Assembly: GCA_041737175.1 (NCBI GenBank)
Contig: JBGSSF010000020.1
Coordinates: 1-64,000, forward strand
Length of the DNA: 64,000 nt
Direction: 5' to 3'
Origin: UBA5072 sp041737175
GTDB taxonomy: Bacteria; Bacteroidota; Bacteroidia; Bacteroidales; UBA10428
The translations under genes were made by a program, and so were the position numbers. This document shows positions 1 to 7,420 of this stretch, piece by piece. Below the pieces are notes generated by a model, which was not told the origin of the DNA, made no database searches, and saw only the letters and a program-made list of their open reading frames with translations. Every line of letters starts with the position of its first letter. Within the stretch, counting starts at the first letter, position 1.

Positions 1-1704
1 TCTTCAGATATTTTTAAGATGTTTGACCGGATGCTCTTCCTGGATAAAGGAGGGTATTTAATATACTCAGGCAATCCTATTGATGCTATAAAATACTTTA
101 AGTCAAAGAGTAATTACATAAATGCAGAGGAAGAACAGTGTTTCGAATGCGGCAATGTAAATCCCGAACAACTATTACAAATTATTGAGTCGAGAATAGT
201 AAATGAATATGGTAAATTAACAAGAACAAGAAAAATTAGCCCAAAAGAATGGTTTGATAGTTTTCACGAAACACAGGGAAGGAATGCTGGAAGTATTGAA
301 AGGAAACAAAATCCCCTTCAACATTTTAATAGAACACCAAAAAAGTGTAAGCAATTTCATATTTTTCTTCATCGTGATTTACTTACCAAAATTGCAAATA
401 GACAATACCTCCTGATAAGTTTTTTAGAAGCCCCAATCCTGGCTGTCTTATTAGGGTATTTCACAAAATATATAAGTGGAAAGGCTGGTAATCCTGATGC
501 ATATATTTTTATGGAGAATACAAACCTTCCGGCTTTTATTTTTATGGCAGTTGTAGTGGCTCTGTTTTTTGGGCTATCAATTTCTGCGGAAGAAATAATT
601 AAAGACAGAAAGCACCTAAAACGTGAATCTTTTTTAGGATTAAGCAGAAACAGCTATTTACACTCGAAAATTAGTCTGCTGTTTCTCATATCGGCAATTC
701 AAATGATAACCTTTGTATTGATAAGTAATTTTATCCTTGAAATCAGAGGAATGACATTTCATTACTGGTTAATTCTTTTCTCCACTTCCTGTTTTGCCAA
801 TATGCTGGGTTTAAATATCTCTTCTGCACTTAATTCTGTTATAACTATTTACATATTAATACCTTTTATATTGGTGCCTGAATTATTGTTCAGTGGTATT
901 ATTGTGCATTACGACAAGTTACATAAAAGCATTACCACACCGGTATATGTTCCTGTCATTGGAGACTTAATGACTTCACGCTGGGCATTTGAGGCTCTGA
1001 TGGTTCACCAATTTAAATCAAACGAGTTCCAGAAGCATTTTTTTGATATTGAAAAAGATATAAGCACTGCCAGCTATAACAAAGACTATTTAATTGTGGA
1101 ACTGCAGAACCGGATAACTTTTTGTGTTAGAAATATAGGAAATGTTAAACATGAAAAGGAGATTATGGAGAACCTGAGATTAATAAATTATGAGATCGAT
1201 AAACTAACGCGTAAGACAGGAGTTCCTTTTGCAGGCCTTGTAAGATTAAATATGAAGACAGTTGGTGTGGAATTATTGCAGGAAACAAATGAGTATCTCA
1301 TGCAATTGAATGAAGTGTTCATGAAGAATAGAATAAATGCCTCGCAAAGAAATGATAAAAAATACGACGAACTTGTTCGTTCCTTAGGAGGTAAGGATGA
1401 ATTTATGGAATTTAAGCAGAAGTATTTTAACAGAACAATAAGCGATTTGGTAACAAACAGAGATGGTACTAAAAAAATAATCCAGGTAGGAGAAAAATTA
1501 ATACAACTGAAAGACCCTATCTATAAAAATCCTGATTCGAATTATGGCCGCGCTCATTTCTACGCTTCATATAAGCAATTGGGGAGTCTGGAAATATATA
1601 CCTATTGGTTTAACCTGTTTTTTATCTGGCTAACAACATTGTTTTTATATGTAGCACTAAAGTGGAATCTATTGAGGAAGCTACTAAACAGTAATTATAT
1701 TTAG
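1..1704 (+). CDS. ABCG-like ABC transporter, ATPase-permease fusion (5' truncated)
   Basis: The reading frame is open from base 1, so the N-terminus lies outside the window. The first visible residues (SSDIFKMFDRMLFLDKGG, then YLIYSG) match the end of an ABCG/White-type nucleotide-binding domain just after the H-loop. A Cys-containing linker follows (CFECG). Then come about five hydrophobic segments between roughly residues 135 and 300 (numbered from the Met at base 19), a long polar loop of about 190 residues, and a last membrane segment near residue 540. This ATPase-then-permease order with a large loop before the last helix is the ABCG/ABC-2 layout. It should export or translocate an unknown substrate at the inner membrane. 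Only 4 bases separate it from the SpoIIE-type phosphatase, so the two are probably co-transcribed. The DNA is visibly AT-richer than genes after 4000. Family call firm, substrate unknown. Confidence 0.85.
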   Translation, partial: SSDIFKMFDRMLFLDKGGYLIYSGNPIDAIKYFKSKSNYINAEEEQCFECGNVNPEQLLQIIESRIVNEYGKLTRTRKISPKEWFDSFHETQGRNAGSIERKQNPLQHFNRTPKKCKQFHIFLHRDLLTKIANRQYLLISFLEAPILAVLLGYFTKYISGKAGNPDAYIFMENTNLPAFIFMAVVVALFFGLSISAEEIIKDRKHLKRESFLGLSRNSYLHSKISLLFLISAIQMITFVLISNFILEIRGMTFHYWLILFSTSCFANMLGLNISSALNSVITIYILIPFILVPELLFSGIIVHYDKLHKSITTPVYVPVIGDLMTSRWAFEALMVHQFKSNEFQKHFFDIEKDISTASYNKDYLIVELQNRITFCVRNIGNVKHEKEIMENLRLINYEIDKLTRKTGVPFAGLVRLNMKTVGVELLQETNEYLMQLNEVFMKNRINASQRNDKKYDELVRSLGGKDEFMEFKQKYFNRTISDLVTNRDGTKKIIQVGEKLIQLKDPIYKNPDSNYGRAHFYASYKQLGSLEIYTYWFNLFFIWLTTLFLYVALKWNLLRKLLNSNYI

Positions 1705-1708
1705 CATT

Positions 1709-3931
1709 ATGCAGAAAGAAAGAAAACCTAAATTTCAAGGGTTAAGAATTTACCTCACGTCAACAATTTTGTATTTTTTTCTGGTATTGCCCTTTATTGG
1801 CTTCCTGGTTTTACAAAACCTTCCAAATAAGCTAACAGAAACCGTATCATCCGATAAAATAAAAATCAACCAGGCAGATACAATGGTTGCCACAGAAGAT
1901 TCAATTTTGACATATGCAAATGATACTTTGGTTGGGGTGACAGTACCAACCAAAGAACAAAATAATGAACAGGTTGATTCTGTTATTGCCCAAGTAGAAG
2001 GGGATTTATCTAAGCTCCCTGCAGATGATGCTCATATAGAAAAAAATCAGAGACTTGAGAGGTTCTTTTTCTTGTTTTTCAGGTTTCTTGTAATTGCCTA
2101 TCTCATAGGTTTTTTGTTTAACCTGCCCTTTAAGTTGTATTTAAAACAGAAAAGAAAACAGAAAGTAATAAAGAAACGTCATGAGGTGTTTTGCAAAAAA
2201 TTAATATTATATACGCCTCATATCAATTGTTTAATATTGTTTTTGCCCCACTTGGTAAGTCATGTATATGGCATAACCACAATTCTATCTTCAGAAGCAT
2301 ATACTGAAGAAGTAGAAAGAAATATTTTCCAAAACTTTCTTTTTGTATCGGCAGTAGCAGCATTGTTAACACTTCTGTTTGTTTATTTCTGGGAAAAGAA
2401 CAGGGTGCATTTAAAATATCTGGAATTCTTCTATTCAGAAGAAGAACTTAGAAAACGAATCTTTCGATCTAAAAGTGGTAGCATAGGGAAACAATTATGG
2501 TTTGCAAGTGTAATAACCACTTTCTTCCCTCTGGCCATTGTTGTTTTGTACTTTGTATTGAGCCTTACTTCAGTAAAGGATTTGCAATTGGAGGAGTTGA
2601 CACTGGCGCAAAAAGAAGTTTTGCTTGGCAATTGGAATGATTCTGCTGGTTCAATATGGGAGCAAAATGACAAGCATAATTTTGAAGGTTTTTATTATGT
2701 AAATGCCATAGATAGCATTGTTATGTTCATTGGAATAGGAACAGGAATTTTTATTTCCATCTTTTATCTTTTTTTGATTGTTAAATGGACCACCCGCAGT
2801 ATTGTTATTCCGGTAAACGAACTTCTTGGAAATATAAAAAAGATACGGAAGGATGGGATTACAGAATATACCATTGTAAGAACCAATGATGAAGTTGGAG
2901 AGCTTACAGAGGGATTCAACGTAATGATTCATAAAATAAAAAATTATATCTCCAGTATTTCGGATATGAATAAGGATTTAGAGAAAAAGGTTGTTGAAAG
3001 AACCAGAGAAATTGCCGAACAAAAAGAAGAAATTGAAGCACAGAAAGAAGAAATAGAAACCCAGTTGGAAATGGTAATTAATCAAAAGAATACGATTGAA
3101 GTCCAACAGTACCATATACTGGACAGTATATATTATGCAAAGAGAATTCAAACTGCATTATTTCCACCTGAAGCTGTACTTTCGAATACCCTTTCAGATC
3201 AATTTATCCTATATAATCCACGGGATATTGTCAGTGGAGACTTTTGCTGGCATGCTGAAAAAGATAATAAAGTATATATTGCTGTAGCCGATTGTACCGG
3301 CCATGGAGTTCCGGGTGCATTTTTGAGCATATTGGGAATTTCATACCTGAATGAAATAGTTAACAAGACAAGTTCTCAAAACACAAGTGAAATATTGGGG
3401 AAGCTGCGTGAATCTCTGATTTCTTCTCTTCATCAGAAAGGAGAAGAGGGTGAAGCACAGGATGGTATGGAAGTAGCTCTTTGTATATTAGATTTAGATA
3501 AGAAAACATTACAGTATTCAGGCGCTAACAGGCCTCTTTATATTGTAAGAAAAGTAAATAATAAGCGAGAAAAAACTGAAAAAAATGATGCCAAAAGGCG
3601 TATCATAAACAACGGAGACTTTCAGATGATAATATACAAACCTGATACTATGCCTATTGGAATATATGACGATACAGTTCAGTCTTTTACGAAAAATGAT
3701 ATCTCAATACTTGCTGGAGATTCAATTTATCTCTTTACAGACGGTTACGTTGATCAAATGGGCGGGCCCGATCGAAAAACATTTAGGGTCAAATATTTCA
3801 GAGAGTTATTGTTCAAGATTCAGGAGAAAAGTATGCATGAACAAGGGAATATCCTTGCACAAAAAATGAAGGAATGGCGGAGAGATATAAATCAGACTGA
3901 TGATATTCTTGTTCTTGGATTGAAGATATAA
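1709..3931 (+). CDS. Membrane HAMP/SpoIIE-type PP2C serine phosphatase
   Basis: A 740-residue sensor phosphatase. About six hydrophobic segments (near residues 12-35, 118-142, 165-195, 207-230, 262-290 and 335-360) precede a HAMP linker (about 355-415, with the NDEVGELTEGFNVM signature). A charged coiled coil rich in EEIEAQKEE follows, and then a C-terminal SpoIIE/PP2C domain from about 495. Metal-binding acidic motifs are visible: SGDF, ADCTGHGVPGAF, LFTDGYVDQMGG and the terminal TDDIL. Such enzymes dephosphorylate serine/threonine on anti-sigma antagonist or other switch proteins; no partner-switching kinase or STAS protein is in the window. The start ATG is 4 bases after the transporter stop, implying coupled expression. 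It shares that gene's AT-rich composition. Input signal and target are unknown. Confidence 0.9.
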   Translation: MQKERKPKFQGLRIYLTSTILYFFLVLPFIGFLVLQNLPNKLTETVSSDKIKINQADTMVATEDSILTYANDTLVGVTVPTKEQNNEQVDSVIAQVEGDLSKLPADDAHIEKNQRLERFFFLFFRFLVIAYLIGFLFNLPFKLYLKQKRKQKVIKKRHEVFCKKLILYTPHINCLILFLPHLVSHVYGITTILSSEAYTEEVERNIFQNFLFVSAVAALLTLLFVYFWEKNRVHLKYLEFFYSEEELRKRIFRSKSGSIGKQLWFASVITTFFPLAIVVLYFVLSLTSVKDLQLEELTLAQKEVLLGNWNDSAGSIWEQNDKHNFEGFYYVNAIDSIVMFIGIGTGIFISIFYLFLIVKWTTRSIVIPVNELLGNIKKIRKDGITEYTIVRTNDEVGELTEGFNVMIHKIKNYISSISDMNKDLEKKVVERTREIAEQKEEIEAQKEEIETQLEMVINQKNTIEVQQYHILDSIYYAKRIQTALFPPEAVLSNTLSDQFILYNPRDIVSGDFCWHAEKDNKVYIAVADCTGHGVPGAFLSILGISYLNEIVNKTSSQNTSEILGKLRESLISSLHQKGEEGEAQDGMEVALCILDLDKKTLQYSGANRPLYIVRKVNNKREKTEKNDAKRRIINNGDFQMIIYKPDTMPIGIYDDTVQSFTKNDISILAGDSIYLFTDGYVDQMGGPDRKTFRVKYFRELLFKIQEKSMHEQGNILAQKMKEWRRDINQTDDILVLGLKI

Positions 3932-4005
3932 TCAGATATGGATCCGCATATACAAATGATTTTGCTTTTTTAATAAATTTACATCCACCGGCAAGTATCC
4001 ATCTC

Positions 4006-4572
4006 ATGAACGAAATTGATAAATTACAGAACCTGGTCCTGGCGCCTTATATCATCAAAGCCACGGCGCTCATCGGCAAGCAAAGGGGCGTCGGCGGAAA
4101 TCAGTTTCGTCATGCTTTCGCCACTCTTGCCATTCTTATCGATTATAAACTTTTTGATGATTATGTCCTTTTAAAAGCCGCCATGATCCATGACCTGATC
4201 GAGGATGATCCTGAAACCAACGAGCATGAATTGCGGTGTATCGATGACCAGGCCAACCAGGTGGTGGATCTTGTGCTGGAAGTGACCCGTCCCAAGGGCG
4301 AGACCAAAGCCAATTACCTGAAGAGAATCCTGGAACAGGGATCACGCAATGCAAAATTGTTAAAAGTAGCGGACCGCATCAGCAACCTTACCGATCTTCA
4401 CCGCGATGTGTATTCCAGGAAGAAAATGAGCGAATACCTCGACCAGTCGGAAAATTTTGTACTGCCCATGGCCATCGAAGTAAACAAGGACATGGCTATC
4501 GAACTGAAAGATCTGATCAACAAAAGAAGGAGGCAGCTCTATCTTTTCCAATACCCTGGTTTGTTCTGGTGA
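4006..4572 (+). CDS. Stand-alone HD-domain hydrolase, SpoT/MESH1-like
   Basis: The 188-residue protein consists of an HD metal-dependent phosphohydrolase domain only. Residues matching the (p)ppGpp hydrolase half of SpoT are visible: H36 after an arginine, H62-D63 in HDLIEDD with the E66-D67 pair, and D123/N127 in KVADRISNL. There is no synthetase or TGS/ACT region, so the size fits the small alarmone hydrolase/MESH1 group. It may hydrolyse (p)ppGpp or a related 3'-pyrophosphorylated nucleotide in the cytoplasm. It stands alone, convergent with the following gene 32 bases away. The ATG is preceded by an A/T-rich stretch with no clear Shine-Dalgarno, as usual in Bacteroidota. A generic HD nucleotidase is the alternative. 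Confidence 0.75.
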   Translation: MNEIDKLQNLVLAPYIIKATALIGKQRGVGGNQFRHAFATLAILIDYKLFDDYVLLKAAMIHDLIEDDPETNEHELRCIDDQANQVVDLVLEVTRPKGETKANYLKRILEQGSRNAKLLKVADRISNLTDLHRDVYSRKKMSEYLDQSENFVLPMAIEVNKDMAIELKDLINKRRRQLYLFQYPGLFW

Positions 4573-4604
4573 TCCCATGGCTCACCGATCCACAGAAAGC
4601 TCTG

Positions 4605-5780
4605 TTATTCCTCCAATACCGTCGCAAATATCCTCTCCATGGCTTCCCTGGATTGCGCCAGGTCATCAAGCTTCCCATAATTGCCATTCACCGCCCAGCT
4701 CACCGTCACCTTCTCCTCCGGAAAATACACCATGGAGGCAAAATATCCGATGGCATCACCACTGTGTATAAAGGCCGGACCATGGTCGGTGAGGATCTTG
4801 AAGATGCCCAGCCCGTAATATGTCTCAAAGTCACCATATGTATCTTTCGGAACCTGCCAGGTCAGCATTTCCGCCATGGAAGCCTCCGATAAGATCTGTC
4901 CGCTGAAAAGTTGCGTCATAAAAACATTGAGGTCATAGGCATTGGAAATCAGTCCGCCGTCAGCCGTAAAATAGTCCCAGCCGCTGTAATATGTTGAATT
5001 GATCAGGTTCATCTTGCTGTAAAAATCAACATACCCCCTGATGATGCCCTCCGGCACAGGGTCGGTAGCCGCACAACTTGTGAAATGGAGCCCCAGCGGA
5101 TTAAAGATCTTTTCTTCAAAAACTTCATAATAGGGTTTTCCGGTGACTTTTTCAATGATCATTCCCAGCAATACATAGTTCGTATTGGAGTACAGGACGT
5201 CTGTTCCGGGGACAAAATAGGGGTCCTTTCCCCTCGCATAACCGAGCAGTTCATCCGGATGCCAGATTTTTGTCAGGTGGTTCAATGAAGCTGTCTGGAA
5301 TTTTGTGCTTTGAATATAGTTGAAGATACCGCTGGAGTGCTGCAGGAGCTGTCTTATTGTAGATTGATCTGCATTTTTCAATCCGTCCGTTTCATCTTTT
5401 GATAAATACCGCGAAACGGGATCATCAATGTTCAGTTTGTTCTCCTCCTGGAGTAGTAGAATTGTAACCGCAGTGAAGGTCTTTACGGTGCTGCCCACCC
5501 TTGTAATATTGCATGCATGTAACTCTACACCTGAAGCCAAATCTGCAAAGCCGGATGCCCCCGACCAATACCCGCTCGCATTATCATGCACAGTCACCAT
5601 CAGGCCCGGAATACCCGAGGCTACCATGGTTGAGATCAGGTTTTCAAATAATCCGGCTTTGGGATGGTTCAGGTTATTTTCCGAAATGACCCCACTGCAT
5701 TCATAAAATGTTGCAGGGAAGGTTTCGTCCTTCTCACAGGAAGAAATCAGAAGAATGAGTGGTATCAGCATTCGTTTCAT
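4605..5780 (-). CDS. Serine hydrolase of the beta-lactamase/DD-peptidase fold, lipoprotein
   Basis: This 391-residue protein starts with a lipoprotein signal (lipobox LISSC, Cys15). It then shows the three landmarks of class C beta-lactamase-like serine hydrolases: S97-x-x-K100 (STVK), Y197-S-N199, and H339-S-G. Members include DD-carboxypeptidases, esterases and peptidases, and this sequence does not discriminate among them. It is probably anchored in the outer or inner membrane facing the periplasm. Its start overlaps the stop of the upstream barrel-like gene in an ATGA arrangement at 5777-5780, so the two are translationally coupled. The gene converges on the HD hydrolase. Confidence 0.9.
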   Translation of the reverse strand: MKRMLIPLILLISSCEKDETFPATFYECSGVISENNLNHPKAGLFENLISTMVASGIPGLMVTVHDNASGYWSGASGFADLASGVELHACNITRVGSTVKTFTAVTILLLQEENKLNIDDPVSRYLSKDETDGLKNADQSTIRQLLQHSSGIFNYIQSTKFQTASLNHLTKIWHPDELLGYARGKDPYFVPGTDVLYSNTNYVLLGMIIEKVTGKPYYEVFEEKIFNPLGLHFTSCAATDPVPEGIIRGYVDFYSKMNLINSTYYSGWDYFTADGGLISNAYDLNVFMTQLFSGQILSEASMAEMLTWQVPKDTYGDFETYYGLGIFKILTDHGPAFIHSGDAIGYFASMVYFPEEKVTVSWAVNGNYGKLDDLAQSREAMERIFATVLEE

Positions 5781-6376
5781 GGTTCCTGGCGGTTTTTAAA
5801 AGGGTAAAACTTCACTCCTGCGTGTATGTCGGCATGCGACATAATCGGTATAAAACCCGGTGAATAGGGATATTCAATCCAGGATTTATAAAGCACAAAG
5901 ACTTCGGCAGACTCGGCATTGCCGGTCTTGACATTGTATCCCAGGCCAATCGTAAATGAAGGCATGAGCCTCGAATTTCCTTTGTCAGCCTTGCTTTCAT
6001 ATACGCCGTCGGAGAATTGAAATTCCTGCTGCGTGTTAAAGGTATGCAGGTAACCCAATCCAAGCCCGCTTTTTAAATTCAATCCGAAACCGGTTTTCAC
6101 ATCAAATGCCACTTCAATATTGACGTACAATCCCTGGAATAATTTCCGGTGAAACATATAGCCCAGGTTGACAGTGGGATACAAGGAGAAGTGCCTGCCT
6201 TCTTTCCACCGGAATTGCGTACCTGCCTGCAAGCCGGGATGGACGGGTGTATTGAAGAAGGTGGTGTAAGGGATTGTTGTGGCTTCATTAAAAACGGAAA
6301 CCACCACCGGCTGCTGGGAATGGCCCCATGTCACCAGTGATAGCATGATGAGTAAGGCAGGTAAACGTAACATCAT
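5777..6376 (-). CDS. Putative outer-membrane beta-barrel protein
   Basis: A 199-residue protein with a cleavable signal peptide (MMLRLPALLIMLSLVTWGHS, then QQP). The mature part alternates aromatic and polar residues in short strands (YPTVNLGYMF, GLGLGYLHTF, FTIGLGYNV) and ends in VKFYPF, as in small 8-stranded outer-membrane barrels. No enzyme motif is seen. Its stop overlaps the start of the downstream serine hydrolase by 4 bases, so it is the first gene of a two-gene operon. Two ATG codons are adjacent at the start (6376 and 6373). Function unknown; the barrel call comes from composition and pattern only. Confidence 0.75.
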   Translation of the reverse strand: MMLRLPALLIMLSLVTWGHSQQPVVVSVFNEATTIPYTTFFNTPVHPGLQAGTQFRWKEGRHFSLYPTVNLGYMFHRKLFQGLYVNIEVAFDVKTGFGLNLKSGLGLGYLHTFNTQQEFQFSDGVYESKADKGNSRLMPSFTIGLGYNVKTGNAESAEVFVLYKSWIEYPYSPGFIPIMSHADIHAGVKFYPFKNRQEP

Positions 6377-6495
6377 AACTGTTCATTTTAAATGGTTCTT
6401 TATTCCTGCTCAAAATTAGGAACCGGCAAAGAATCCGTAATGAAAAAATGGAGATTAGATGCTGAAGCGGACAAATATCAACCCGAAGAGGACAG

Positions 6496-7326
6496 CTATT
6501 CTTTATTTAGCCAGGCATTGAATTTCAACACCTTGGTTTTTGAAACAAATGCGGGTTTATCCTGTGGAGGGCTTAATTCCACCATGAGCCTTCGGGTATC
6601 GGTTTGATGGTAAAGAGTAATACTGTTACGCCTGGCTAAGATCTGCCGGTTAAGTTGAAAGAATTCCAGGGAAGAAACCTGTTTCATAATCTGTTCCAGG
6701 GCTACATCATAGAGGTACCGTTTCCCTTCCCGGGTTACCAGGAACGTATGTTTTTCAAGAATGACAAAATAGGCTACTTCGCTTAACGGGACATTAATAG
6801 CCAGGCTTCCGGTCTGAACCATAAAGTTTTCTTTCAAAGACTGTTGTGGTTCATCGCTTTTTAGTTTTTCAACATCCCTGGCCAGTGAGGAAGTATAGGC
6901 GCGATGATACAAGAACAGGTAGATGAGATTGATGATCAGGCAATAAATGGTAATAACCGGTAATTCCAGGTAAAAAATGGAACTGTCCTGTAAATCAATA
7001 TCAATATAAGCAAGATAGATAGCCTCGATGCCAAGGATCACGGCAGCGGGCAATACAACTCCAAAGACAAGGTGACTGATCAGCCTGTTACGAAGGGTAT
7101 CGTCCCAATCATACATTTGATCGATCCTGTGGAAAAGCATGCGAAAATATATCCCAATGCCCCAAGCGCATCCAAGGGCCAGGAGCAGATCGGTATAATA
7201 ACTGGGGATACGCAACAGGTTGTGGATGGTGTTGTCATTGCCGATGTGAACGGCGGACAAAGCCATAATCGGATATACTATGATGAATATCCACCTGTCA
7301 TTTATTTTGGGATGATCAGGATTCAA
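6496..7326 (-). CDS. Membrane-anchored LytTR-family transcription regulator
   Basis: A 276-residue protein. The N-terminal half has about four hydrophobic segments: WIFIIVYPIMAL, YYTDLLLALGCAWGIGIYF, LISHLVFGVVLPAAVILGIE and a segment around ITIYCLIINLIYLFLY. The C-terminal ~110 residues form a LytTR DNA-binding domain, with typical elements VAYFVILEKHTFLVT, GKRYLYDVALEQIM and the FFQLNRQILARRNSI hallmark. No response-regulator receiver is present, so DNA binding may be controlled directly from the membrane. The in-frame start at 7326 is a TTG; the next Met is at internal residue 21, which would cut the first helix. A TATTTTTG box 33-40 bases upstream supports the TTG start. No kinase partner is adjacent. 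Confidence 0.82.
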   Translation of the reverse strand: MNPDHPKINDRWIFIIVYPIMALSAVHIGNDNTIHNLLRIPSYYTDLLLALGCAWGIGIYFRMLFHRIDQMYDWDDTLRNRLISHLVFGVVLPAAVILGIEAIYLAYIDIDLQDSSIFYLELPVITIYCLIINLIYLFLYHRAYTSSLARDVEKLKSDEPQQSLKENFMVQTGSLAINVPLSEVAYFVILEKHTFLVTREGKRYLYDVALEQIMKQVSSLEFFQLNRQILARRNSITLYHQTDTRRLMVELSPPQDKPAFVSKTKVLKFNAWLNKE

Positions 7327-7358
7327 ACCAACGCTTTTGCTATTTATAGGATGAATAA

Positions 7359-7366
7359 CAAAAATA
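7359..7366 (-). promoter_or_regulatory. Candidate -7 box for the LytTR gene
   Basis: On the minus strand the 8-mer TATTTTTG matches the Bacteroidota -7 consensus TAnnTTTG. It lies 33 bases before the proposed TTG start at 7326. I see no convincing TTTG -33 element at 19-21 bases, so the call rests on one half-site. Confidence 0.35.
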
Positions 7367-7387
7367 CCTAATAAATGGTTAATCCTC

Positions 7388-7415
7388 GTCCCTCCTCCTT
7401 ACTCCATACTCCTTC
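7388..7415. repeat. Short tandem heptamers CTCCnTn near the PBP stop
   Basis: Units GTCCCTC, CTCCTTA, CTCCATA and CTCCTTC follow each other without gaps. The array ends 5 bases before the stop codon (7421-7423, minus strand) of the penicillin-binding protein. It is one of nine gene-end arrays in the window, each with its own unit. Confidence 0.7.
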
Positions 7416-7420
7416 CCCCC

